From positions 2,524,501 through 2,588,500 of the forward strand of contig JAKOGI010000001.1 in assembly GCA_029747015.1 (NCBI GenBank): a stretch of 64,000 nucleotides of DNA, read 5' to 3'. Within the stretch, counting starts at the first letter, position 1; every line of letters starts with the position of its first letter. Both the position numbers and the translations under genes were made by a program. This DNA is from Carnegiea gigantea. Taxonomy: Eukaryota > Streptophyta > Magnoliopsida > Caryophyllales > Cactaceae. The notes below the pieces were generated by a model. It saw nothing but the letters and a program-made list of their open reading frames with translations, was not told the origin of the DNA and made no database searches. Of the stretch, positions 24,664 through 38,000 are shown one piece after another.

Positions 24664-25254
24664 CTTGTTTGTAAAGATTTATACAATTTCAAAACTATCA
24701 TATGAGGTAAGTCACATGAACCTTGTATCCCATATCTACCCTGAATTCAGAATTTGTGACAATTAGTCAATTTCTATCACCTCAACAATATTAAGCATGA
24801 TGAGAAGAACATACCAGGAGTTGTCCACGCTCTTCTATTTGTAATAAGACCTCTTACAACAAAACTATTAATTAGACATCCCTCGATTTAGATTATACAT
24901 TGTTTTGGATAGATTTAGTATCTTGGGCCACAAATAAACCCACAAGTGCCGAAAAACAACCTCACCTAGGTATTGATACTTTCTAAAAGTAATTCGGGAA
25001 AAAATTGCCCATGAGAAAAGGTCGAAATCATCCTAAGTTTACACGAAAAAGTCCCAATGTCACGGATGGAAAATTGGTGAAGGGTGAACCTAACTCCACC
25101 TATATGCAAAGGCCAATGGGACATTCAATTAGGCCTAAACTTCTCTATAAAAGGCGAGGGAATCTCAAGGTTGGATGATCAATGCTCGACTCTTATTAAC
25201 TTGTCTCCACAATTAACCATGTAAATTACATGCGAACTTAGGCTTAGTAGGCTC

Positions 25255-25704
25255 TTGCTTGAGGAACTTAGGTTTGGGAGGAGAGTAAGTAAGAGAAGTA
25301 AGAGTAAACAAGAGTAAGGAGGAGTAAATAAGAGTAAGTTGCCTATCCTTATTTGGGAGTTTATGGAGAGTAAGAACTAACCCTTGTTTGGAATAATAGG
25401 AGAGTAAATAAGAGTAAGTGAAAGAATTGATGCATATGCCCTCACTAAATACTAAATAGATCAAAATATATTATACTTAGATTTTGTTGGGGCAAATATG
25501 TAAAATTCATCTCCTTACTCTTCCTTACACTCCATTTTGGAAAATAAAAAAATGGAGGGTTAAGAGAAGTAAAAAGGAGTAAGAGTTACTTTTACTGACT
25601 CTCCTTTATCCTATTTTTCTTACTTTCAAACAAGAGTGAAGAGGAATACTTACTCTTCCTTACTCCTCTCTACTTCTGCTTGCTCCCTAACCAAACAGAC
25701 CCTT
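25255..25704. mobile_element. GAGTAAG-rich inverted-repeat element (MITE-like)
   Basis: Left half has many GAGTAAG/GAGTAAATAAG motifs; the right half (25500-25690) has their reverse complement (CTTACTCTTCC, TTACTCCT). The clearest ends are CCCTTGTTTGGAATAATAGG at about 25384 and its inverted counterpart CCTAACCAAACAGACCC ending about 25703. A further partial copy of the left arm lies at 25255-25370. Non-coding; looks like a Tourist/hAT-type fold-back MITE, possibly nested. Confidence 0.5.
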
Positions 25705-27269
25705 AGACGAACATTAAATCTCCTCAACCTCAAACCCTAACTTTAAGATCCACTAGAGGCAACTCTAGAACATATACATTGTTTGATATTTGCCCTCTAA
25801 TTGTCTTGAGTTTTCACATATATTTCTTGTCAATGGAGAAGGCTGTAAATGATAAATTGCAATTATTCTATATCGCAATCTAAAATGTAAATGCCATATA
25901 AACTTCATATTTGATTATCAATAACTTAGCTAAGGTATAATTGAATATTTAATATCCTTAACTAAAACTAAGTTATTGCTTCATAATGAACAAGCTAAGG
26001 TATAATTTCTTATAAATTAGAAGTCTTTGAATGAGATGAATACATGATGATCTACAATAGTCATCTCCTTTGTCTGTTGCCCAACAAGTTGATCACCAAA
26101 TCCCTTCCTTTGACATTTTCAAGAAATGAGAGAGAGCAAGGTCGGGAAACTCAGCAGAGCCCTTCTTTTTATTTCTAATTTTCATTGTCTTCACCAATTC
26201 TGAATCTCAAATCTCTGTCTCTGTCATTGAATCCAAATTGTAATATTGTTTCAATACTAAGTGACAAGAATAAGATTAGTAATTTAGTAGAGTGAAAAAT
26301 AAAGGCGATGTCTAATTCTAACATTCCAATATGTCTATTTCAGACTGGGGATTCCCGCCCACACCGGAGCCATTTGTTCACATGAATGTCATTGGACCCT
26401 TCCTAGATCATTGGTTGATACGGGCCCATGTAGACGGTAGAGATTTTTATAGTGATCAGAAGCCTAAGTGCATATTTCATACGTGCATGGCTAATCATTA
26501 CCTCACTGGTCCTCTCATGTACCGTGGATTAATAGAAAGGATCTTGCATTTTGATTTCAAGAATATTGGAATCATTGCCCTCTTGAATAAATGTTCCTAT
26601 ACATCTCTGACAGAAGTAGATTAAACTATAAATGAGGATTCAAGAGAAAGCATTATCAAAAAGGATTCAACAAAAAAAGAACACATAAGTCTACATGCTT
26701 AACCAAATAGTAATTAATAAAATTGTAGCTAAAAAATGAGGCTTCAATTTTTTGTGATTAAAAGAAGGAATCAAAGTATGCTGAAGGTGCATTACAATGC
26801 TAACAAGACCATTATCATATATAAATAGATAATGAACGACAAGAATAATGTCAATTTAGAATTAGAATCAAATTTCAAGAATAAGACTATAATATCAGAT
26901 ACTAAGAATGTTTGGATCAATTATCTCTTTCCGTAGAATTTTCATGTATTATTACTAATGACTAGTTAGGCAGAACCTTTGAAAGAAGAGTTGTCTAACG
27001 TTTACTTGTACTTAACTTTTTTTTTTAAAAAAAAAAGGATGTTTGGATCAAAATTCAAAACTAATGAAGAAGCCTTGATCTTACATTATTACATGAAAGT
27101 ACGAAACTACAACATATATAGTAATTTATTATAGTCAAAACAGTCCTATCAACATACCTTGCTTTTAATTTTAGAGTAAGTAAACATAGAAGTTCCTCTA
27201 AATCTTTAGAACACAGAGTCAATTTTAATTTTTATCTGATAAAACAAAGGATATATACATATTTAAGCG

Positions 27270-27356
27270 TTACCATAGAGCCCTGGGTTTAAATCTCAGT
27301 TATATCAATTCTTACACCTCATTTACACACCGAAAACAAAAAAAAAAAAAAAAAAA
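27270..27356 (+). mobile_element. Possible SINE remnant with A-tail inside the R3H pseudogene
   Basis: GGGTTTAAATCTCAG (about 27286-27300) resembles a Pol III B box and is followed by a long A run ending about 27356. Boundaries and target duplication not resolved. Confidence 0.3.
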
Positions 27357-28059
27357 GTGTGGTGATATAACTCATACCCTTTGATGAGATTTGAGAGATA
27401 GGTACGTCGAAGAGCTTCCCTTGTTCGACAATCAATTCTGTGCCACGAAATTCACATGATATATGTCTACCTAGTATGATTTTATTTGCCTGTTTCTTAA
27501 TGGTAGATTTATGATTTTAACCATATAGGATCAAATTATATCATTTTAAGAAAAGAAAGTTGTGGAGCGCAAGTATGGAGGAAAGCAAGATAAAGGACCC
27601 CTTTATCCATGTCTATGTTCTTGATATTATCCCACTGGCCCTCAGTTGCCACGGAAAATAGTAATATATTTTTGTTTTAAGGTGCAAACTATTGATTGTT
27701 GAGACTGTCTGTTATTGAGGAACGGGGACACAATTAATTAAGTTGGATACAAAATTTATTATGATACCCCATGGTGGTGGAGCAAATAAATCCCTAATTT
27801 CTTCAACGTTTAATCGAGGGACAAGCTCCAATGACAAACGATCATTTAGTAGCCTACTTGAGCGACGATTTTTTAACCTGCAGCATTTATGTGAAAATTA
27901 AGGGAAGTCGCAATGTGGAACATCAAAACAAGGAGGAGGAGGAGGAGGAGATCAAAGCATGTTTCATATGAGAAGAACAATGAGTAATCAACTCAAGTGT
28001 TTATTAGGATCAATGGACCATTTGTTTTATCATATCCTTTGAGGGCTTTCTATGTGCAA

Positions 28060-28147
28060 TCATCGTGCGTAGGGATAAGACTGTCTACATCTAGATCTCC
28101 CTAAACCTCGTAAAAGCGAAATCCATACTGAGAGTTGTTGTTGTTGT
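28060..28147 (+). mobile_element. SINE-like 3' end with TTG-repeat tail
   Basis: Contains CTAGATCTCCCTAAACCTCG, AAAGCG and a TTGTTGTTGTTG tail, like the 3' region of plant TS-type SINEs. Similar pieces occur at 43460-43549 and 57365-57461. Confidence 0.45.
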
Positions 28148-28879
28148 ATATCCTTTGTGGGCTCCATCTATACAAGGGTTTTTCCCCTACCCTTTTTTTC
28201 CCAATTCCTATCTATTAATAAAGTAACCAATTCAATTTTATAAAATAATTGTGCGATTAAAACAACAAAAATAATTAATAAAGTGATAATGAAGACATGA
28301 ACCTTTCATTTTTATATGATATATATGATACTTCCACAAAGTTTGTAGAATAATTTTAGTTATATGCTTTTGGAGGACTCAATTTCTTTACAAATTCCTA
28401 ATATATGCATGTTAAAATCACTCATTGATCATCATAGATTGAATAAAATCAACAAGAGGATATTTACATGGGACACTAAACTTTCCAAAATGTCGATCTT
28501 CTTTTCAATTAATGAACCCCTTGATTTCATCACTCCATCTCCTGCTTGGATTGAGAAACTCGACAACCAAATCGACTATTTCCTAAAGACTCAACAACAA
28601 ATAAATCAACCTAAATCTTCTTTTTAACAAAAAGGGATGGAATTTAAAGGTATGTTTCCCGTACAATTCACAAATCAAAATAGGAAAATAAAAAACGCAT
28701 ACTAATGGTTGGATAATATTACCTAGAGTATTCTTACTTTTAAACCTTGCTGGCTTTTATTGATAATCGAAAAAGAAAACATGAAAAAAAATTATAAGGA
28801 ATGAATAAAAGCGACCTTTAAAAATGGGAATAAAGTGAAGGAGATCCTTCTCTTTCTGCATGACAGCTGGGGTGGCCGG

Positions 28880-30178
28880 AAAATTTTGTGTCAAAGCACA
28901 ATCACACAATTCTACAATAAGCTACATCACATATCAGGCACTTACCAGAAAAACTTTGGTTACCAAGCTCCCTCAAACATTTCATCCTAATTTAACTGTA
29001 AGTCTCGGTCTTGTGAATAATGAGCTTGATTTTGGGTTTTTTTTTTTTAAAAAAAGAAAGAGCACATATTCGTGACCTTCCATTTTTATGTACCAAGCGC
29101 TTGCAACATTTTCTAAAGTAAAAAAAACATAATTAACTTTTTTTTAGAAAATTTATTTATTAGTTGTTAACACACACACCAAAACCCCCCCCCCCAAGGA
29201 GTAATGTAGTAAATTGCTCTTTTTGGCCTGAAAGGAGAACGGGCAAGCCGATGTAGATAGACTTTTAACCTTAATCAAGAGCCCCGAGGGCTGTTAACAA
29301 AACCGTTTCCCCTCCAAAATAAATGTTCTCTATTCCAAGCAAATTGATGCATTAGTCTTCTCCATTGGTATTATAATCATTGTGTATGTTTGTATCTCGG
29401 TTTTATTTCAGCTGCATATTGACACCCTTTATATTTACTCTAAGATATTATCGCTCCTCATCCATTGTGTGGGATTCTAAACTAACATTAATACTACTCC
29501 TGATCTCCAACAGGAATGAATAGATCTTTTTTACTCCCAATTTGGGTCAGTGCAAGATGTTTAAACCCAATCAATCTAAATCCAACTTACCCGGGAACTC
29601 CTCCACTTCCTCAGAGTAGAGGATAGCCTAATGAAGCAAACCTCCCATACCCGGCAAAGTACATACATCATACAAACACCACAAAACCCCCAATGCTAAC
29701 ATTTTGCCAAATCCCCTTCAATCAAAATGTACGCTCAATCCAGCACAAAAAAGACTACAACAATCATCATCAATCCTCGCACTATCCAGGCAAATAGCAA
29801 CTGCCAGCTACAACTCAATAACACACAAAAAAAAGGAATCCAGCAACCATAGGAGAACACACAAATCAGGAATAAAACGAGCCAGACATTGCAGATGACA
29901 CGTTAGTGCTAGAGCATTAGCGTACCAATTCATCCGAAATTAAAGCAAAATGAGTAAGAAAAACTGCAATGTAATTGCCGATACCCACTGACAAAACCAT
30001 TACCATTTCAGTTCATTCAAAGGTTTTGACCAAATCCCTAATCAGACCTCAAATGACACACTACACCAAAACCAAACTCTGGGTTCATCGACACAATAGA
30101 CACTTAACAAAAACAAAGACCAACAACAATAATAATAATAACAATAACAAAGACAACCCTTTTCTTTCTATCTTTCCC
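28880..30178. other. Intergenic, no gene seen
   Basis: Upstream side of the R3H pseudogene and 3' side of eL27. Includes a C-tract at about 29186-29197. The 29704-29898 frame has no family likeness. Confidence 0.5.
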
Positions 30179-30586
30179 TTAAAACCTGAGCTTGGAAAAG
30201 AACCACCTGTTTTTGCCAGTCTTGAACCTCTCCTCAAACCTGGTCTTAGTCTCTTTCGCAGCGGTAACCTTCTTATCCCTGGACTGCAGACAATCAGCGG
30301 TGACGATCTCCTTAAGATCCACATCGAGGGTGTATCGGGTGGGCATGATGTGGTTGTAATTGACGAGCTTGATGAAGCACTTAACCCTAGACTTCTTCGC
30401 CTGCTTCTTCGCCGAGTCTTTCCGGATCACCTTCTTCGGGTACTTGGAGATACCGGCGACCAAGCAGTGGCCGTATGGGCGGTCGCGAGTCCCGTCGTCG
30501 AAGTTCTTCACGATCACCGCTTTCCGCCCGGCGTACCGCCCTTGAAGGATGATTACGGCCTTGCCGGGCTTCAGGAACTTCACCAT
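30179..30586 (-). CDS. RPL27: 60S ribosomal protein eL27
   Basis: Single-exon frame of 135 aa, the standard length of plant eL27. It is a component of the large cytosolic ribosomal subunit. The N-terminal KOW-type segment is visible ([19 protein letters not shown], residues 7-25), followed by [19 protein letters not shown], the basic stretch [24 protein letters not shown], and the C-terminal [15 protein letters not shown]. High identity to plant homologues is evident and the frame is intact. Upstream on the minus strand are a telo-box and three site II elements, the usual pair for plant ribosomal protein genes. The long plus-strand frame over the same bases is an antisense shadow. Confidence 0.97.
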   Translation of the reverse strand: MVKFLKPGKAVIILQGRYAGRKAVIVKNFDDGTRDRPYGHCLVAGISKYPKKVIRKDSAKKQAKKSRVKCFIKLVNYNHIMPTRYTLDVDLKEIVTADCLQSRDKKVTAAKETKTRFEERFKTGKNRWFFSKLRF

Positions 30587-30721
30587 TGTTTCTCTCTCCT
30601 CGAGGTTCCTCTCTCTAGAGATGGGGGAGATTAAGGGGTTCTTCGGCGCAGAGGAAACTAGGGCTTGACGATGGTTGGGGGTTTTATTTGGAGGTGTGTG
30701 AGGGGCTTTGGGGGAGAGAGA

Positions 30722-30785
30722 TTAGGGTTTGGACTCAAATGGGCCTATATGTCTTTTGGGCTTGCTTATTATTCAGATTTGGGCT
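30722..30785 (-). promoter_or_regulatory. Telo-box plus three site II elements of the eL27 promoter
   Basis: Minus-strand AAACCCTAA at 30722-30730 (telo-box). TGGGCY site II motifs, read on the plus strand, are at 30740-30745, 30757-30762 and 30780-30785. This cluster, 135-200 bp before the ATG, is the classic co-regulatory module (TCP factors and telo-box binding proteins) of plant translation genes. Confidence 0.7.
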
Positions 30786-30931
30786 TTTGTTCATTTTTTT
30801 CTTTGGATCACGAGCATTATGGTTGGTTTGCTTTTTGAAGTGGAATGTGTTTGCGTTGCAATCTATCCGGAAGTGCGGCCTGGATGAATATTAGGGCGTG
30901 ATAATGTATGACTCTTTTTGGGTTGCTTTGT

Positions 30932-31325
30932 TCCCCCCCCCCCCCCTCCAAATTGTAACGAGGCAAGGGAAAGGAATAATGTATTAGCATTTTCAATAGC
31001 GAGTCAGTTTTTTTTTTTTTTTATCAGTGAGGATATATCTTTTTTACATTAGTTTGTGAGTCAATTTTTTGATTTACAATCCTTCATCTCTCCAATACAA
31101 GGCTCATCACTTTGACTACCACTCTATAACACAACTTTATTTTTAGAATAAGAAAACTAATTAAAAATATTTTTAAAATAAAAAAAGGAAAAAATACCCG
31201 CTAGTTGGCTCATGAGCCTCCCGTAAGCTACGAGCTGTGAGCCAACCGGTGCAGCTATTCCCCGCCTCAGCCCCTTTCTCTCTCCTCCTTTTTCTCACAC
31301 GAGACAATTGCTGGATGAGCTCTAA
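30932..31325. repeat. C-tract and possible MITE-like segment
   Basis: A C run at about 30932-30948 is followed by AT-rich DNA whose ends (AGCATTTTCAATAGC near 30986; reverse complement GAGCTCATCCAGCAA at about 31322) are weakly inverted. It includes the palindromic GGCTCATGAGCC near 31207. Only tentative. Confidence 0.25.
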
Positions 31326-32052
31326 TTATTTGTAACTCGTCATGTGACACTTATCTATCGCTGGTCTTTGCAATTTTGTCGTCTTGATACATTTTGTAGA
31401 AGAAATTTGCACATCTATTATAATATTTCTTGATTGAAATCAACCTACTAGTCTAATATAATATTTTTTGATGAGCTAGTTTTATAACACTAGAGATCAT
31501 ATTTAAAGGTCGAAATAAATTTGGATTGTAATAAAATTGTAATTTTTAAAGTTAGCATTGTCGTGCTAATGAGACAAAGGCTATGTTTATATATAAAAGA
31601 TTTTTTTAGTTCAGACAAGCCAAAAAAAGTAATTCAATATAATTATAATATAATGAGAAAGGAGAAATCAAACATTAAATCTAATATGTACAAGGACTTT
31701 TTAGTCGTGACAATTAGACTAAGATCTTAATGGCATTATTAACATATAATTTACGTCGTTAGATTCACTACTGAAAATCAAAAATGGTCAAAACCCCTGT
31801 AACGTGGAAAAAACTATATCTTCCCTTGTAAGTGGGTGTAACTGTCTCAGACAACTCTAGCCTTTAATTCCCTTCAATCACATACAGACAAAAGGGGCAC
31901 TACATACTTGAAAAAAACCCATGTCACTGCCCACGACCCTTTTCTGTAATGCTGCGCTACTGACGAACAAAAAAAATTCCCCCTCTTCCCTTCTCACTCA
32001 TCCTGGTTCTAAATTGTTGGCTTCGGAGATCGGTGATTTGTAGTTGAGTTCA

Positions 32053-35000
32053 ATGGAAGAAGGTAATAGCAGCACAGAAAGTTTGTTGAACAGAAGCGGA
32101 AATTGCACATATTATAGCAACTGTCCTGGCTGCAAAGTCGAAATTCTCAAAGAGCGAAGAAGAGGAGTGCCTTATAGAGAGTTCTCTTACATTTGGCTTG
32201 TTTCTCTTTGCACTGGTACTACCCATCTTTTGTTTTTTCCCTACCCTCTCTTGATGGGGTTTCTGTTGATACATTTAATCGTTGAGGGCTTGATCATTGA
32301 TTGTTGTGATCGTAGTGTTATTTCTAATATGGGGTTGTTTTGTTTTGGCTTTTTTCTTTTTGCCTTTTTCTTTCCATTAGTTTTGTTGTGATTATGGTGT
32401 GATTCCTGATATGGGTTCGTTTTGTTTTGACATGTTGATTCTTGATTGGTTGTTTGCTGGCTTTTTTCCTGGAATAGTTTTGCCTTTTTTTTGGGGGGGG
32501 GTGTCTGACCATCATTGGGTGATAAAGTGTTATGTGAACTTCAGCTTCGTTGTCAATTCTCACTAGTTTCCTCTTGACTCTCCCTTTCATGTCTTCCCTC
32601 GTTAGAGTGAGTAGTGGGCTATGTTAGCAATCAAACAAAAATAAAGGAGTAAAAAAGAAAAAAACCCTTTCCTTACATTCTACTCATATTGAACATGCCA
32701 TTCGAAGAAATTCATTAAAAGAAGTCAAAATCATATCCTCAAATTCTGGAAAGCAGGGCAAAACAATGTCATTCTGCATTAGGCGTAACCCTTATAGTAG
32801 GTCCTTATTTGTACAATCCAACCAAAAAGCTTAGATCAGCTTACAACATAGGAGCATCTGTGGATTGGTTAGCTGGGTTTCCTGTCTTCTGCCCTGCAGC
32901 ATCTTTAGCTGAGTTGCTGCTTTGCTGTTCCTACATTTGCTAGTATCATGTGAATCACGTGCATTGAGGTAAAAAGAAGCATCTGTTTGAGCAGATTTAA
33001 ACTTGTCACTAATAATAGGCTTAATGCTGGCAGCCTCTGTTCAAAGTCTCACAGGACAAACAAAATAAGTTATAATCTTGGGAATTGCTTGGGGCAACGA
33101 GAAAGGGCAATTTGGGAACTGTTTAGAGTGTATAGTTTACATTCTAGCTCTTTTGATTTAGGTTGCAAATTCAATTGGTTTGAAATGTTGCTTTTTTTTA
33201 TTTTTTTATTTTTAAAAAACAACCTTACTGTTTACTTTTTAGCTATGATATGAGTGGAATCTGATACTGAATCACTTGCAATTTTTTGAAGTTCTAAATG
33301 AAGTATTCTCTTTAATTGATCATATTTCATGTTGTATCTCACATGTTTCTGTTCTTGGTTTAATTGTTTCCCAGCTCTACCGATAGCATCTTTGTATCCA
33401 TTTCTTTACTTCATGGTTAGTATACAAGCATGGTTGCCCTCCTTTTCTTCCCTCTTTCCTGTAAATTGTTGAAAATGTGGCTGCTTGAAGTATCTTGTCT
33501 CGTAATTGCAAGATTTCTAATGACTAATGTGTAAATGTTAAGAAATTTTGTGATAACTTTGGCGAGACTTCCCATGGCTATAAACAGAAAGGAAGGGGGG
33601 AAAAAAAATTGGGGAGAAAAGTGCAGAAGATGGTTTCAATATTATGTACCTGGACTGCCTTATAGCTCATCCAAACTCTCTGTGTCCATTTCTTTACGCT
33701 CATCCAAACTCTCTGTGTCCATTTCTTTACGCTCATCCAAACTTTACATCCAGCAGAGCAATTTCTGCAAGTCCAAAATACACTCCCATAGCTCAAGACT
33801 TCTATATCAATCCAATCTATATGTGTAACTTTTTCATTATAAACCTTATACCTGGAATTTTGATTTTTGAGTCTTGGTTTTGAGCTCGATCTTTGTATTT
33901 ATCTTTTTTCAACTTTACCTCATTCTATGTTTCCAAAAGTCTGTTTACATGAGCGGGTTATCTTGGGGTTTTCTTGCAATAATCTCAGCTACAGTTATAG
34001 TATAATTGACAGTAGATTTATTCCCTATAAGGATGAAATGGAAAATGACGCAAACTATTCACCAACTTATTACCTGAACTGCTAGTAAAAATGAAGTTCT
34101 AAGAAAAACCTCAATGAATAATTGGACAATAAGCTGTTATAGGGGATGGAATGCACTCATGTATTGTAGGCCACTGCATAACAGCGTAAATATCAATCTT
34201 AGTATGTTCACAATATTCCTAAGAAACCGTTGTGAACTGAGCACTCTTATTTGTGCCTTCGTACTCAATTTATTTTGATGGCTGACTATTTATCACGGGG
34301 TATTCGAGACATGCTTATTTTATATGTTTTTCTTGGTACTATACAGATCAGGGATTTCCATATTGCAAAATGTGAGGAAGATATTGGTTTTTATGCAGGA
34401 TTTATAGGTATGGTTGGGTGCATAATAACTTTTTGTTTTTAACTCTATGGCGATTATATTTGGATTTCTGAATTGAAGCTGAGCTGAATAGTAAGAAACT
34501 GAGAATTTGTTTCTTTAGGCTCCTCGTTTATGGTAGGAAGGGCTTTGACATCAATTCTTTGGGGGATGGCAGCTGATAGATATGGTCGCAGACCCATCAT
34601 ATTAATCGGCACACTTTCAGTGTTAGTTTTTTTATTTATTAGACGCAACCTTTGGAAAAGATTTTATTTCTTCTCCCCTCCCAACCCCCCCCCCGGTGCG
34701 TGTATGTGTGTGCACTTTTTTTTTTGGGGGGGGGGGTTAGGGGGACCCAACTCGGGTTTCAATTTTGTCTGACACAGCAATTTTATTCCAGGTTTATTTT
34801 CAATACCCTCTTTGGTCTCAGTTCAAATTTCTGGATGGCACTTTCAGTGAGATTTTTCCTTGGCTGTTTCAATAGTTTGCTTGGTACCATAAGGGTATGT
34901 AAGTTTTCTGTAGATACAAAGTTCCTATCACATTGTTTGGCTTATAAAAAATATAATGCCTGCGTAACTGTTGTGGGGTGTGTGTGATTCAGTCAAGTGA

Positions 35001-38000
35001 GAACTGACTGTTATTTACAGATCCTCTAATTGCACCAACTATGAACTAGGAGTCGATCCAATGCTTCTGGTGGGATGGCCTAGTTTAATCTTTTTGTAAT
35101 ATACCCATTTTCACCCCCCTCCCCCTCTTCAAGTCATTGCCCCAGACATAACTTTTCATCTACTGGTATTGCTCTATCACCAGCACTAGTGGATCCCCCT
35201 TCCTGTGCTGCTATGTTGCTTCTTCGTCATGGTGTAATGGCCGCATTATGGTGGTGATCTAGGAACACCTCCCCTGGCCCCCCAAATGTTTTGCTTTGGA
35301 TTAAATTGGCCAAATATAAAACCGCATACAGTGACTTCTGTGATTTCGGATTCCTTGACCCTCCCACCTGTCAACACTCTGCATTGATCTCTGCTAGTGC
35401 TAGCCACTGTGACTGGAGTGAGGATTAAATGATGTGCAAAGTTGACCCTTCATTTCACATCCAATGAATTAGGTTTTGAGTGTCTTTTTTTTTTTTTTTT
35501 TTTGGTGGTGGTGGTTTGGGGGGGGGGGGGGGGCTGATAAAGAGGTGGTTCTTGTTTGATTCTATGTATAGCTTTTTATTAAGCTTCCTGATGTTGGCAA
35601 TCTTTTCAGGCATATGCTTCAGAAATTTGCAGAGAAGAACATCGTGGTTTGGCACTGTCAGTTGTAAGGATTACCTACAAGTTACAAGCATGTGTTATAA
35701 ATTTCTGGACACTATTATTGACAAACTATAGCATATAATAGATGAATAAAATTGACGTTGAAATGAAATATTATGAATGTTAATATTTGTTCTACTAGGG
35801 GTTCCATTCCATGTATTTATATCTGCTATAAATCTTCATTTTTGCCACTTTTTGCAGGTTAGCACATCACGGGGTATTGGACTTGTCATTGGTCCTGCAG
35901 TTGGTGGTTTCTTTGCTATGGTAGGTTTGCGTATGCTTCTGTGCCATTCTGATAATTATTTTCTCCCTTTCTGATAGAATTCCAATGGGCTTGTTACTTT
36001 TCTGGCTATTTTTTCCACTTTTGGTTGCGGAATGAAGCAAAATCCTGCTAAACGTGCTACTTTTGTTGGAATTTAGGTGCCAAGTTTCTTTCAAATTTAA
36101 GGTCCACTAGAAACCGCCTCTTTATAACTATTTGCAGGTAGGTATAAGAAGTTAAGAATTAAGAATTAAACATCATAACCCCCTCCCCCCCCCCCCCCCA
36201 AAAAGGAAAACCCCTTGGGTTGGCTTTTAGGATAACATTTCGCTTTGGGTCGGGTTTTCTTTGTGACGTCTGTTGGTTAACTTTTATCTTTCTGGGTGGT
36301 TCTATTAATCGATGTCACATGTGTAATTTATTTGTCCATGTTGGTTGGAGAAGTAGTATCTTTGTCCCACGGTCACCTGGTTCGAGGAACACTTGAGAAT
36401 GCAGAACAAAGTTGGTTTTGTGGTTATGCCAATTGATCCAGTGAGAATCTCAAGAAACGGGTGTACGAATGCCATTTGGGAATGCAATTCACTGTAACAA
36501 ACTGATTTCTATTGCCTTCTGATTTATGCCCATATGAATATGTCACTTTCAAATTTGATACCCTCCCCCACCTTTGAGAAACTACCATCGGCAAAAACTG
36601 TATGATATCTTAATTGGTAACAGGTTTTGAACACAAAGAATGTTTTGGCCACCTGATCACTTGATATTTATACAGAACCCACCCTTGTGGTTTCATGGGT
36701 TGCTCTGCAATCTATGACTATCTGCTTTTTTTTGGGGGGGAGGGGGGGTGAAAACCTCCTTGTCATTTGGTTTCTCCGTCACAGCAAGATAAAAATCTGG
36801 TCATCTCCCAATTCCCATCCTCCATGGATACTACTCGCATGCTGGGCTGTGTCTGCAACTGTGGCGGTAGATTACATAATCTTGTTTTCTTTATGTCTAC
36901 GTTGATATCTGAATGAGTTGAAAACTATTGAGTGGTAGTACTTGAACATGATTGAGGACATCTTGGATCATGGTAGAAATTTTGTTTAGGCTCAGAGATC
37001 TTTATTGCAGATCAAGGGGTTGGATCAGATTGGGTAACTATGCTCTTTCCAAAGTTAGTTGTAATTTAGAGGGCTTTTGATTTAGAATCAATGTTGAGAT
37101 AGCCCATGTTCACTCTTCTTCACAGCCTCTCCCCCAAACAAAACTAAAAAATAAGAGGGGAAACAAAAGAAGTTTTGGCCTACTCTTGTAGCTTTGGATA
37201 GCTAAATTGTTACATTTGGAGATAAATCTAGGTCCGGAGGAACGTGCCTTGTTGTAGTACAAGGGTGAGACTGTGAATTTGAAGAACCCTCTGCTAAAAA
37301 GAACTTAAAAAAAAAAAAAAAAAGAAACTGCCTGTATGTGACCTCGGAGTATTGATTTGTTTTCTTTTCTATTTCCTTTGTTTTTTTGAAGAAATACAAG
37401 GGATTATCCCATTACCAACACAGAGCAGATGTAAACTACTTCACAATTGAGGGAGAATCAATATGCAGCAGTGTATAGTGTGTTCCCTAAGCCCTTGTTT
37501 ACTATGATATTCATTACATCATAGAGTTGACATATCTAGTCCATGTTTTATCCTGCCATCCTTGGTGAGATGCCATTCACTCATGCGCCATTATCTAAGC
37601 TTCAGAGTAATACATCCTCATAAATAATTCATATCTAATAAATGCATTGGGCTTAGCCTGCAGATAAATATCCGAATGTATTCACGCGGAACTCTATTTT
37701 TGGCAGGTACACTTTAGTTTTCAGCTACCATTACCTTGCTTGCCTGGCAAAGTTCTATGCAATCTTTGATGTTGTCATTACTGAGTGCTCTCTCTCTGTC
37801 TGCAGCTAACATTAAGAGCCGAATTGCAGGTTTCCTTACTTCTTACCATGCCTTATTATATCAGTTTACTCCGCTGTGGTCTTTGGATTGTCCTGGTGGC
37901 TGCCAGTAAGTGCTGATATCTTGCCAATTTTTTCATATTTATCATCGTGCTTTTGGTACTATAGGCAGGCAACCCTTGGGAACTTTTTCATCATTTCAGA

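Larger units (their letters stand above)
26093..28879 (-). pseudogene. Decayed inverted copy of the R3H-domain gene, seven exons still visible
   Basis: On the minus strand the order and spacing of all seven exons of the 10.6-13.8 kb gene are kept: exon 1 28879-28816, exon 2 28541-28468, exon 3 27877-27768, exon 4 about 27660-27600, exon 5 about 27485-27371, exon 6 26606-26502, exon 7 about 26245-26093. Conserved pieces are QKEKDLLHFIPIFK, RGSLIEKKIDILESLVS, LLNDRLSLELVPRL, NIKNIDMDK, WHRIDCRTREALRR, TFIQEGNDSNILE and KKKGSAEFPDLALSHFLK. Damage: the start codon position reads CCG; exon 3 is 110 nt instead of 109 (frameshift); exon 4 lacks its 5' part; the exon 5 donor is TT; exon 6 has an in-frame TAA where the R3H Arg should be; exon 7 has a stop and a frameshift. 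Introns are present, so it arose by DNA duplication and not by retrotransposition. Confidence 0.88.

Noticed and set aside
26331..26624. 97-aa plus-strand frame
   Set aside because: It crosses exon 6 of the R3H pseudogene in antisense and part of its intron; no domain recognised.
28364..28627. 87-aa plus-strand frame similar to a frame antisense to R3H exon 2
   Set aside because: The similarity is real but lies on the wrong strand: it reflects exon 2 of the inverted R3H pseudogene.
29975..30634. 219-aa plus-strand open frame
   Set aside because: It is the antisense of eL27; the minus strand gives a full, highly conserved ribosomal protein, while this frame has no family features.
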